DNA of 64,000 bases from Rhizophagus irregularis (lineage: Eukaryota > Glomeromycota > Glomeromycetes > Glomerales > Glomeraceae), in the NCBI RefSeq assembly GCF_026210795.1, contig NC_089444.1, forward strand, positions 124,001-188,000. The letters are read 5' to 3'. The translations under genes and the position numbers were made by a program. Positions within the stretch are counted from its first letter, which is position 1. Each line of letters starts with the position of its first letter. This document shows, piece by piece, positions 36,390-48,180 of the stretch. The notes beneath the pieces are model-generated. The model had not been told where the DNA came from. It ran no database searches and saw only the letters and a program-made list of their open reading frames with translations.

Positions 36390-37809
36390 ATATGGGCCGA
36401 TCTTTGGAATCTAATTTTTTTACACAAAAATAATTTTATTAAAGCAAATATAAATTATCATTTATATAAGAATAATAAATTTATACTAGATAATGCAAAA
36501 AAAACTAATTAATTATATAATTTTTAATTTTTTTTTAATATAAGATATCATTAAAATTTAAAAGATCAAATATAACTCTCATGACAAAATCATTGATAAT
36601 TCTTCGTAGAAATAAGCTATACAAATAAATTTACATTCATTTGAAAGAGAAAATCGAGATCTATCTAATGAATCTAAAATCAAGTGAATTGAATCACTAG
36701 TTGTTCAGTAATCACATTCAGTATATTTATTGAATTTTATCTAAATTTGATCATTAATTACTTCATATGTAGTGATTCAATTTGAATGATCTTTGCTCCC
36801 TAAGGTGATGCCAACTTTTATCTTTAAAATAAATTTAAAATAATTCGTTTAATATATGTAGATGTTTAGGAATCATCAATTATATTATTAATATAACATT
36901 TTATAAGTTTGATAAAATCTGATATAAAAAAATTTATTAAATACCTGTAGATGCAAGCTACACGAATGAAATTATATTCATTTGAAATAGAAAATTGAGG
37001 TCTATCTAATAAGCCTAAAATTGAATGAATTGAATCACTGGATTGTGAATAATTACGTCTAATATATTTATTTTTAATTTTTAAATTTGATTTGACTTTG
37101 ATCGTTAATTACGCCTCATCCAGTGATCCAATTTTCCTGATCTTTAATTCTTACGATAGAGCAAATTCTCAGCTTTCAAATGAATGTAAAATGATGACGT
37201 TACATCAGCAAGTTTTAAACAGGCGTATAAAGTGTTGAAAAACGCCATGTGTTGCTCAACGCCAAAAAACATAGGGAAACGAACCCTTTGTCAATCAACG
37301 CCACCTAAAAACGTTGAAAAATGCGTAAAACAACACCAATTTAAATGTAAAACAACATACAGTAAAACAACGATAGTTTAAAAACATGTATACAATGTAT
37401 AAAAACGCGTATATTGATATTAAAAATGCGTAAAGCAATGATTTTATTGTATATTATTAATATATATATTATATAAAATATGTAAATTTATTTATGATAA
37501 AATACGTATCAATACAAATACATTACTATCTAATGTAAATTCCTCTTGTTATAATTGGATTGCCGCGGATTTTTAAGCGATCAACGTACTAAATTTCCGT
37601 TGACAAAGCGCCCCTGGTGACACAACCATAACAAGGTGGGAATGTGATTTTTTACAATCACCTAATTGATTTTTCTACGCGATAATTATATTAATCTATA
37701 TTTGTCTAATGTAAATCTATATTTCGAATATTCGAAAACAATTATTCCTAAAAAATGAAAGAAATGTTTAATTAGTAAAAAAATAAAAAAAGATGGCAAA
37801 GTTTCGCAA

Positions 37810-39260
37810 CGAAACTCACCATTTTTATATATCAATGCTCCTAATCGATGCCTTGAAAGTCCTAAACCTCACTATAAAAAATAAAAGAAACATTAGAAAA
37901 TGTTTCAAACTAAAAAGAAATAAAAGTTTCATAATACAAAACTTACGAACAAAGTTTTACAACATTTTGTTGCGAAACTTACCCATTACCATCTACAATT
38001 CAAAATCCGAAGCCTAATAAAAAAAAAGATAATGGAAATGTCAGTAAACATTTCCTAATTAAAAAAAATAAAATAAATGGAAGTTTCGTAACGAAAAAAT
38101 GTTACGAAACCTACCATTATCTGAATTTCCATATTTCCAGAAACTGAACCTACAAAAAAGAGAAACGCTCAGTTAGAACGTCTCTTAAAGAATAAAACAA
38201 AAAAAAACGGAAGTTTTGTAACGAAATGTACGAAACTTACCGTTTTCCAAAATTCCAAGTCCCAGAGGTTGACCGAACCTACAAAAAATAAGAGAAACGT
38301 TCAGTTAAAACATATCTTAAAGAAAAAAAGATGGAAGTTTCTTACGAAACTTACCGTTTAAAGACCCTTTTCCAATATTAAGTTTCCTGAAACCTAAAAA
38401 AAGAATAAAGGAAACATTAGTAAGAGTTTCCTAATAAAAAAAAATTAAGTTTCGTAATGAAACATTACGAAACTTACCCAATCATTTCTTCTGTTCCAAA
38501 CTTTCCGATCCTACAAAAAGGATAAAGGAAATATTTAGTAAACGTTTCCTAATAAAAAATTAAAAAAAATTAAAATTTCGAAGGGAAACCCTTCGAAACT
38601 TACAATATCCAAGATCCGAAGTTTGAACACGCTGAAGGTCCTACACAAAGAAAATATAGGAAACGTTAGAAACATTTCCTTATAAAAGAAATTAAAAAAA
38701 AAATTTTTTTAAAAAGTTTCAAGCAAAATGCTTCGAAACTTACCCTTTCCTCCGTTTTCCAAAAAAAACCTACAAAAAAAATAAAGGAAACGTTAGAAAC
38801 GTTTCCTTATAAAAAACTAAAAAAAAAATTTTTTTTTAAAAGTTTCGAAGCATAAAATTACGCTTCGAAACTTACCCTTTTTCCTGTTTCCCAAAAAAAA
38901 GACCTACAAAAAGAATTTAAAGAAACGTTAATAAACGTTTCTAAAAAAAAAATTAAAAAATAAATGAAGTTTCACAACGTTTCATTGCGAAACTTACCAT
39001 AATATTAAAAAGTTCGAAATCCCGTTTAGAAAAAAAAATCCGCAGACCTAAAAAAGAAAGAAAAATGAAACGTTAGTCACGTTTCGTTAAAATAAATAAA
39101 AAAAAATTAATTTTACCCATCCGTAAATCATCTGAGAAGCCGTGGTCCTAAAAAAAATAAAAAATCGAAACGTTAGATACGTTTCGTTAAAAACAAACAA
39201 AATCAAAAAAATTTTGAAGGTTTATCTTCAAAATTCCCATCCGTGAGCCATTCAGAAAGC
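37810..39260 (-). repeat. Best exon-like cassette array: ten or more units with paired splice sites
   Basis: Read on the minus strand, GTAAGTTTCG-type 5' splice sites begin at 38997, 38875, 38743, 38603, 38477, 38354, 38240, 38114 (GTAGGT), 37982 and 37819 (GTGAGT), i.e. every 114-163 bp. Each is preceded by a short segment that starts right after a T-rich 3' splice site (TTTTTTGTAG or TTTTTAG): 39047-38998, 38903-38876, 38769-38744, 38640-38604, 38510-38478, 38393-38355, 38278-38241, 38149-38115, 38013-37983 and 37871-37820, that is 50, 28, 26, 37, 33, 39, 38, 35, 31 and 52 nt. The intron-like spacers are 76-111 bp, the size of true introns here, and carry an AAACGTT...AACGTTT hairpin. Two further weak units lie at about 39120 and 39240. 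Spacers are conserved while exon-like segments vary. Confidence 0.75.
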
Positions 39261-40450
39261 CGCGGTTCTAAAAAAAAATAAAAAATCGAAACATTAGATA
39301 TGTTTCGTAAAAAACAAACAATTAAAAAAAATTTTTAAAAAAAAGAAAAAAAAGTAGTATTACGAAACGTAAAAAATGTTTTGTTAAAAAAAGAAATAAA
39401 AACGTAAATTGGAACGTTAGCCAACGTTCTGATTAAAAAAAAATAAAAAAAAATTATATTTCGAAACATTAAAAAACGTTTCGTTAATAATTTTAATGAA
39501 ATAATCAGAACGTTAGCCAATGTTCTGATTAAAAAAAAATGAAAAAAATATTACAAAATGTTAAAAAATGTTTCGTAAAAAATGAAATAATCGGAACGTT
39601 AGCCAACGTTCTGATTAAAAAAAAATGAAAAAAATATTACAAAACATTAAAAAATGTTTCATAAAAAATGAAATAATCGGAACGTTAGCTAACGTTCCGA
39701 TTAAAAAAAAATGAAAAGAATATTTCAAAACGTTAATAAACGTTTCGTTAAAGAATGAAAAAATAAAAAAAATCGGAACGTTAGCCAACGTTCTGATTAA
39801 AGAAATATGAAAAAAAATATTATTACGAAACGTTAAAAAAGCGTTTCGTTAAAAAATAAAAAAATAAAAAAAATCAGAACGTTAGTCAATGTTCCAATTA
39901 AAAAAATTAAAAAAAAATATTACGAAACGTTAAAAAATGTTTCGTTAAAGAATGAAAAAATAAAAAAAATCAGAACGTTAGTCAACGTTCCGATTAAAAA
40001 AAATGAAAAAAAATTAATATTATGAAACGTTAAAAAGCGTTTCGTTAAAAAAATGGAATCAAAAAAATAATCGGAAGCGTTAGCCAATGTTCCGATTAAA
40101 GGAATTTTAAAAAAATATTTCGAAACGTTATTTAACGTTTCGTTAAAAAAAATGAAATAAAAAAAATAATTGGAACGTTAGCCAACGTTTCGATTAAAAA
40201 AAAAAGAAAAAAAAATAATAATGAAACGTTTTTAATGTTTCGTTAAGAAAATAAAATAAAAAAATAATCGGAACGTTAGCCAACGTTCTGATTAAAAGAA
40301 ATTAAAAAAATAATAATTGAAACGTTTTTTAACGTTTCATTAAGAAAATGGAATAAAAAAATAATCGGAACGTTAGCCAACGTTCTGATTAAAAAATTTA
40401 AAAAAAATATTTCGAAACGTTAAAAACGTTTCATTAAAAAATGAAAATAA
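39260..40450. repeat. Two-hairpin satellite (AACGTTAGCCAACGTT / AAACGTT...AACGTTT)
   Basis: About ten units of 110-125 bp alternate a GGAACGTTAGCCAACGTTCC hairpin with a GAAACGTTAAAAAACGTTTC hairpin, separated by A-rich runs. It follows the cassette array directly and shares its hairpin, but lacks splice-like borders. Confidence 0.82.
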
Positions 40451-40929
40451 TAGTTTCGCAACATTTTGTTGCGAAACTCACCAAAAGTTTGTAAAAAAAA
40501 ATCCCGTAAAAGGCTCATATCTCCGGAATTAATAACCTTATACTACGGAATTTATTAACTTATTTACATTTTCTGTGAATGGTTCTGTGAAGGCTCCTTT
40601 TTACGGAGTTTTTAGAAATACCGGATAAAACCTTTTATAGTAGGGATGAAAGGAAAGGGGAGAAAGGGGAGAACGAAAGGGAAAAGAACGAAACGAAAGG
40701 GAAGGGGAGAATGAAGGGGAGAACGAAGGGGTAATGGGAAAACGAAAGGGAAGGGAGAACGAAGAGGAAAAAGCAAAAAAAAAATTAAGCTTTACCAAAA
40801 AAAGCTTAATTTTTTTTTTGCTATACCGCAGTCCGCAGTGGTAATTAGTCCAGTATCACGTGATAAACGTGATATAGAGTATGCCGAAATAAATTTTTTT
40901 TTAAATATTAATTTTAATATTTATATATA

Positions 40930-41885
40930 CAGTGCCCTCCAATAAGTCACCGGTCACCTTTAAATTTGTATAACTATTGCGCAAATATGGTTATATGTAA
41001 ACTTTTTTTTTAAATAATGAACCTGCCTTTTATCGTATAAGTAAAGTTGGTCATCAAGTTGAATTACATTTACTCTAAAAATTATATGTAATTTTAATAA
41101 GAATTGGCCATTATATTTTAAATTTTATCAGAAAATTTAAGATTTCAATAGAAATCTTTAGGTATTATCATAGCATTAAAATAATTTGTTTTATCATAGT
41201 TTTTTTTTTGAATAAAATCGTCTACCATGATTTTTAGTACATTATTATAAAGTATTATTAAAATCAATAAAATAATTGATAAGTTACATATATTTTACAA
41301 ACATATTTTACACCTACCTATTATTAATAAATTATCAAGTTAAAGAGTAAATTATAATCTTGAATTTTATTATGATAAAAAAATTTAAGATAAATAGCTG
41401 TAACTTCAAATATTTTTGGAAAAAAAATTTGGCCAAATTCAATGCATTAGTTAACGCTAAAATTTGGTAAATAATTTGGTGATGATCTACAAATGATCGG
41501 CAAATGCCAGCTAAATGTGCACAATTTTCTAATCATTTCATTAATTTTGATGATACTTTAACAATAATATGCCATAAATTATAGCAAATAATTTTATTAA
41601 AAAATTAAAGAATCGATGAACAAATTTTTTAATTTTTTATTAATACCTAAAAACCTCTATTGAAATCTTAAATTTTCTAATAAAATTTAGAATATAATGC
41701 CCAATTCTTATTAAAATTACATATAATTTTTAGAGTAAATGTAATTCAACTTGATGATTAACTTTAATTATACGATAAAAAGTAGTTTTATTATTAAAAA
41801 AAAAAGTTTACATATGATCATATTTGCGCAATAGTTGTACGAATTTAAAGGTGACCGGTGACTTATTAGTGGGCACTGGGCACTG
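40930..41885. mobile_element. 956-bp inverted-repeat element, Tc1/mariner-type
   Basis: Both arms are about 240 bp and begin CAGTGCCC, followed by ATAAGTCACCGGTCACC about ten bases in. The right arm has a short duplication of GGGCACT at its tip. TA flanks both ends (40928-40929, 41886-41887). There is no gene. CAGTG ends with a TA duplication are usual for Tc1/mariner relatives. It is nested in the 5-kb element. Confidence 0.85.
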
Positions 41886-42874
41886 TACATACTTAAATTA
41901 AATAGTACAGTGGTTAGATTGTGAGATATAATATAAATAAGGTGTTCGGTTCAGTTCCTAAGGTGAGCAAAATAAATATAATTTAATTAATATATTTATA
42001 TATAGTTGTGTTAATATACAGTGCGTTGAACAACAATGCATAATGTGTTAAACTACACATTAGAGTTGAACGACGCGTATATTAACATTATGCGTTAATA
42101 TACTCCAGTATACGGGTGTTGATTAATATTGTTAATCGCGTTGAATAACTAGTTAGTGTTGATCAACGCGTATACTGGTATGAATCAACGCTTTTCAAAC
42201 TTGCTGATGTAGCATATCTCCAGGAATAATAATGCACGATTTTGTCACCTGCATAAAGTCCGATCTGAAAATTTTATTTCTTACCAAAAAAATGCTTTCA
42301 TAAGAGAATCCCAAATTCTTTTACTTTATTTAAAAGATTTTATTTGCCATTTAAGGATTTTAGTAGAATAAATCTAATAAAATAATTTTAAAAGATAAAA
42401 AACAAATATATAATTAGTTATTTTGAAAAAAAAGAATATCTTATTATTCATTTTACAACTATTTTACATCATAATTATTTTTTATTTGCATGTATTTTTT
42501 ACAAAGAAAAAACAATAAATTAAAGCTAAAAATTATGAAAAAATATGTCTTATCTATGTATATAAAATATTAAGTTTTTTCTTTTACTTACCACTTAAAA
42601 ATAACTGCTATATTTGCTTATAAACTTTTTTGTCATATTTAATAAAAGTGAATAGAAAAATGATGGAAAAGTGATGGGCAGTGATGGGGAAAAAGAAGTG
42701 GTTATTACCATTATTTTTGAATATTGATTAAAAAAATTTTTTTTATTTTTTATTAAATCTGAGTTACGTAAATATGTAACACATTTAATTTAGATTTGTG
42801 TAATGTTAATCTTACTAAAATATTAAATTTTTATAAAAATCTTAATTTAGACTAATTCCAAAAATCGGCACATA

Positions 42875-43990
42875 TGTGTAACAACTTATTAATTTAACGT
42901 GATTAATACATTTTTTTGATATAAATGTTTGGTGAATTCAAAATTCTACATAATAATTATAACTCAAACTTTCCAAATTAATAAATAGCAACTTGATATA
43001 CTTGTATTCAAAATTTTACTGAATATGGATGTAAAATAAAGAACTTTAATATATATCATCTGTGCAAAATTAAAATTGAACATAATTCTTATAAAAAAAA
43101 TGCAAATAATTTAACTTACATATAAACTAGGCGGATGTTTTTATATTCACTTTAATAATAGACCAAGACCTATCCAATAAATTAAAAATTACTTTGGTTG
43201 AATCATTAGTTGATGAATAAATGCGTTCAACACATTTATTTCTAATTATGAATTTGATTGTCAACATTTCTATATGTAGTGAATCAATTGGAAAGATCTT
43301 TGATTCCAAAATTAGAGTGTGATTTAATCTTTTAAAATGTAAAATTATTTGTTTAGCCAATATACATACTGAGAAAATAATACCATATTACTAATATTAC
43401 ATCATAAAATTTCTTACCAATAGTAAGTTATTTTTAAGATTTTGTATTTTATTTAAAGGAATGAAAAAGAGTCATTCACTATTCAAAGAAAATAAAATAA
43501 TAGATAGATCAGTTTCTAACAAAGAAAAATTATGTAAATAATTTATTATAAAACCCAAAAAATTTGTTTTTTAAGAAGTTGTTAAATATACAAAGAAAAG
43601 AGCTTCTTCAAAAGGGTTCTTCCATCATAAATTTCAATAAACATATAGTAGATTAAAAAGCTTAAGTAAAAACAAACCTTTGAATATGTCTGTTTCCATT
43701 GTTGTAAATAGATCTTATATTTCTTTGTTTCTTCAGTTTATTACAATTTGAAAGAAAATGTACTATGCTTATTTTTGTTTTATAAGAAGTTTTCAAGTAT
43801 TTATAACTTCTGGATTCCGTCTCCAATAGCCAGATTCCTTTGTAATACGTTTAAATATAACCTGAAGAATCGATTTTTTTTATCGTCCTTCGCTATTAAA
43901 TTTTTTGTGGCACAATTAAAATAAATTAGTACAATTATCATATGCCGATATATTTGATATCCAGCCAATAAAATACATATCTATGTAACA
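42875..43990. repeat. Spacer with a third copy of the element's internal module
   Basis: About 43120-43335 is a divergent copy of the module duplicated inside the 1.43-kb element (GACCTATCCAATAAATTAAA, TGAATCATTAGTTGATGAAT, TGTAGTGAATCAATT). It lies outside the right end of copy 2. The rest is AT-rich with no gene. Confidence 0.6.
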
Positions 43991-45211
43991 AACAATTACG
44001 TCAGTGTTACGACTGTTATGTCATTTAAAATTACTTGAAAACTTGATGATTTACTTAAATTTTATTTGTTATTTAAGTAAAAATCACATTTGCCAATCGT
44101 TATGTGATTATTCGAAAATTGGAAAGCCTGCTATGCTTGTTGATGCATACTATTGCATTGCATATTGGAGATATTTAAGAGAATTTGCCATATATTATAA
44201 AAGATATACAACTTTAATATATGCTAACGATAAGCACAAAATTCCAATTGGGGAATTAATAGCAACTTCTACTGGTGTAAGAAATAAACTAACTCTAGCA
44301 CCTTTGGATGGAGAAATAAGTGCATGTGATCATGATTTCAACAAATTATCTTTGACTCCTTCTGTAAGTTTATTTGTAGATATACCTAATAATATTACAG
44401 AATCTTTTTATCAGGGGCAGATTTACGTTTCCTACAAAGATACAGTTTTTCAGCCTAGTTGTGGCCTAAGACATGCTACTGAATTGCATACCAACTATGA
44501 AAAACAATTTGAAAATTAGACTCACAAGCCAAATATATTACTTCTTTACACAGATGGAGGACCTGATCACAGGTGTACTTATGGATCTGTACAAATTTCT
44601 TTAATATCACCTTTTTTACATGGAGATTTTGATTTTTTATGTGCTATAAGAACAGCACCATATAATAGTTAGGCTAATCCCACTGAAAGGATTATGTCAA
44701 TTCTCAATCTAGCATTACAAAATGTAGTACTTAAACGAGATAAAATGAGTGATGAAGCTGAGTTTATATTTGAAAATTAAATATAATGAAGGAAATTCGG
44801 AAAGCTGCAGTAGATAATCTAGAGCTAAGAAAAGAATTAACAAATTCTATTGATTCTATTCAAAGATTCCTTGATAATAGAACATCTCATCTTTCTTTGC
44901 ATAATCAAAATTTTAAAAGTGCTTTACCTGCTAAAGATGAAGACATGAAATATTTTTTTGAGGTAACAAAATTAATATCTTTTCGTTAATAATAATTTTA
45001 TTTTATTTATTCCAACTGTTTCTATTTTACAGGCTATCCATGATATTGAATCCGAAATATCTGCTGAAAATACAACAGCTCAGGATTTGAAAAAGCATCT
45101 CAATATACAACAATTTCTCAAGACACATTGTCAATCTCGTCAATATACATTTCAAGTTAAGTAAAAAATATTGTGATTGATTTTAACAATTTATATATTT
45201 ATAGATGAATT

Positions 45212-48180
45212 TAGAGCTCCGGACGAGTCAAGTCAACTCGGGTCAACTCGCGAGTCGAGTCGAGTCGAGTCGAGTTCGATTCAAGAATTTTCCATTACGT
45301 AATAATCGATTCGAGTCACGAGTCAATTCTGATCCGAGTCAATTTTGAGTTAAATTAATACTCGACTCGACTCGAGTAAACCCGGGTTAAATATTTTAAG
45401 ATCTGCAATTACATGAACTTATTTAAATGATCGATTATCCGATCATCTTTTTTTTTCTACTTTTGAAATGAGTGACAGTTTAGGCGAAAGTGCAGGTTCT
45501 TCAACAAGGACTTATAGCTCTGTATGGTCACATTTCACGTTAGTGGAAAATGATGAAAAGGCTCAGTGTAATTATTGTGGGTGAGTCTCATATTATTATT
45601 ATAAAATAATTTGTTAATGTAGCAGTATACTGAGTATAAATTTATTTTAATAAGGACGACGTATAAAAGAACAGGTGGCAACACCACCAATCTTCACAAA
45701 CATATGCAGAAGAAACATTCCAGTAAAATCGAAACAGAGGTAGAAAGTGGCGAAATGGACAAATTTGTAAAAAAAGAATTACCTGTAAATGTTTTTTTTT
45801 TTTTACATTTTGCATTTTATGCTTTTAATTTTTATTATTTAATATTAATGAAGAAATTTAGCATTATACTCAAGGAACATTTCGAGATTTTATTGCCAAA
45901 TGGATTGTTTAGAATGCACCAGGTCGACTTTCTTTCACACTGGACGCTTGGACATCACCAAGTTACATTCCATTTCTTGGAATAACTGTACATTGGATAA
46001 GTCGCGAATGGGAATTAAAAGAAATTTTAATCGACTTTTGTAAATTATCTGGACCCCATTCTGGGGAAAATTTACACGAATCATTTGTAAAATGTTGCGA
46101 CGATATGAGAATTCTCACAAAGGTATTATTATAATATTATTTACGTTTGTTTCAACTATTTTTTTTTAATTAATTTTAATTAACATTTTCTTTGATTCTT
46201 TATAATATCAAATTTATAGATTATAGCGTGCACTACCGATAATGCTTCAAATAATGATACTCTCATGAAAGCATTAGAAAAAACTTGTAAAGATCAAAAT
46301 ATTGAATTCACTGCGCATAATAATCATATTCGATGTTTGGCACATATCATCAACCTAGCAGCACAGGACGCGCTTACAACTTTAAAAGTTAAATACGTGG
46401 ATAATGAAAATGAATTATTGAATAATGATGAAGTATCTGAAGTTGTTCCTAAGGTCAATATTTAATATATAATTAATAAATTATTTTTACAAAAACTAAT
46501 CTGAATAATGTATTTTATTTTCAGCTTAGAAAACTTGTTGTTAAGATCCATGCGTCTCCACAAAGACGAGAAAAATTTTCACGTCAGTGTGAGGCCGCTC
46601 ATTTACCCGATAAAGAACTTGTGGTTGATGTTAAGACGAGGTGGAACTCGACTTTCGATATGATAGAACGTAGTTTGGAATTGCGTGAGGTAAATTTTAT
46701 TACACAAAAATTTACAAGAATTCGTTGCAATTTTTTAATTTTATTTTATTTTATCAAAGGCGTTGGATAATATAGCAATAGCAGACAGAGATTTACGACA
46801 ATGTGAATTAATTGATGCTGAATGGGATTTACTTAAACAAATAAAAAAATTATTATATGTATTAAATTAATAATTTATATTATTTAAAAATTTTTTTATT
46901 CTTTATTAACTTTTAATTTATCATATTATAGATATTTTTGCGAGCTACGCTCCATATCTCTCATGGACGATACCCTACTATTGAAAATTCAATACCAATT
47001 TTCAATTGGATTATGGATAAAATCGAAGATTTTGACAAAGAAGCGAATATTGATGAAATTGTAAAAAAAGCGGCTTGTAATGCAATGGAAAAATTAAAGA
47101 AATACTATCAATATACTGATGGAATAATATATACCATTTCTACTAGTATGCTTCAAATTTTTTATTATTTTATATATGGATTTTATATTTTTTTGCTTAT
47201 ATGTTTATATTAATTAATTTTTCTATTTCTATTTTATATTATTATTTTAGTTCTTGATCTCCGGTTAAAACTTACATATTATAAGGATCATAATTGGAAA
47301 GAAGAGTATATCACGAAAGCACGAGATGATATTAGGAAGTTATATGATTCAACATACGCACCAAGAATAGACCAAAATATTCAAGATGAAGATCTTATCG
47401 CTGATGATGATCTTCTTAGTCATATATATAAAAAATGGCGTACATCAAGAAACGAAAGTGAATTGGATTTATATTTGGGAAGTCCAATTGTTCCTGGTGA
47501 AGTAGATTTATTACAATGGTGGAAGGTATGCTAATTAAACAATTTTATAAACAAATTTTACAATTTAAATTTATTAAATTTATTCTAATTTCTAATTTCT
47601 AACAACAGATGAACGAATCCCAATATCCGCACTTGGCAGCAATGGCGCGTGATTATCTTGCGATCCCTGGTAATAATATATTGTTTAAAATTTAAATCTT
47701 TTATTGTTTAAGGTTAATTTAATAATTTTAAATTTATATTAGCAACTAGCACACCAATCGAAAAAGCTTTTTCGGGTGGTACTGATCTTATAAGTCAAAA
47801 AAGATGCAGTCTCTCAGCTGAAACAATCCGTGCTTGCATGTGCATAAAATCTTGGTGGAAAACAGAATTGAAATGTAATAAATAATCTATACGAATAAAT
47901 ATATAAATATAAATAAATATAAAGGAATATAAATATTAATTTTTGACATAAAATAAATAAACATAATTACATAAATAAAATGCGCGAGTTTGCGAGTTTA
48001 ACCCGGGTTAAACTTGACTCGGTCGAGTCGATTCAAGTTCAGGTTAAAATATTTTTAAATTCGAGTCGAGTCAGATTGGATAATTTTATAATTTTAACTC
48101 GACTCGACTCGACTCGATTTTGCCGAGTCGAGTACGAGTTACCTTTTAACTCGATTCGACTCGACTCGTCCGGAGCTCTA
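45212..48180. mobile_element. hAT transposon with CGAGTC subterminal repeats
   Basis: The ends are TAGAGCTCCGGACGAGTC inverted. The first 170 bp and last 190 bp are packed with GAGTCGAGTCGAGTC and ACTCGACTCGACTC repeats. It interrupts the DDE gene. No directly abutting duplication is seen, but ATAGATGAAT lies on both sides (ending at 45210; 48186-48195), offset by about six bases on the right, so the duplication may have been disturbed. Confidence 0.83.
45468..47885 (+). pseudogene. Nearly complete BED-hAT transposase with one stop
   Basis: At least nine exons. Exon 1 starts MSDSLGESAGSS and enters a BED finger (WSHFTLVENDEKAQCNYC, completed in exon 2 by TNLHKHMQKKH). Next come TFRDFIAKWIV, LSFTLDAWTSPSYIPFLGI (catalytic Asp), CTTDNASNNDTLMKAL (second Asp), RCLAHIINLAAQDAL, VKTRWNSTFDMIERSLELRE, LRATLHISHGRYPTIENSIP, LDLRLKLTYYKDHNW, ELDLYLGSPIVPGEVDLLQWW, and the dimerisation block TSTPIEKAFSGGTDLISQKR (catalytic Glu). 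Introns are about 60-90 bp with GTAA...TAG. The only break found is TAG at 45910-45912 after AKWIV. Otherwise it is far better preserved than the related gene at 29947-32817. Confidence 0.85.

Larger units (their letters stand above)
37203..42209. mobile_element. 5-kb TA-flanked element without a transposase
   Basis: The ends are CATCAGCAAGTTT inverted, followed on both sides by CAACGC/GCGTTG subterminal motifs (37230-37340; 42005-42195). TA is duplicated at 37201-37202 and 42210-42211, and copy 1 of the host element gives the empty site. The cargo is a cassette array (37810-39260), a hairpin array (39260-40450), a GGGGAGAACGAAAGGG purine tract (40640-40770) and a nested 956-bp element (40930-41885). 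No transposase remnant is visible, so it must be moved in trans. Confidence 0.85.
35287..42872. mobile_element. 1.43-kb TA-flanked element, copy 2, split by two insertions
   Basis: The same element as 872-2298. Its first five bases (TGGGC) are at 35287-35291, its body is 36393-37202 and 42210-42872. A hAT-type miniature element at 35292-36389 copied ATATGGGC, and a 5-kb element at 37203-42209 copied TA. Removing both restores the copy-1 order exactly (for example GATGACGTTA joined to GCATATCT, as at 1670-1690). TA flanks lie at 35285-35286 and 42873-42874. It keeps about 45 bp at 42811-42855 that copy 1 has lost. Confidence 0.85.

Noticed and set aside
37793-38017. Open frame of 74 codons
   Set aside because: It reads through the cassette array in the plus direction and has no domain; chance frame in a repeat.
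40601-40798. Pro/Ser/Phe-rich minus-strand frame
   Set aside because: It is the translation of a GGGGAGAACGAAAGGG purine tract; low complexity.
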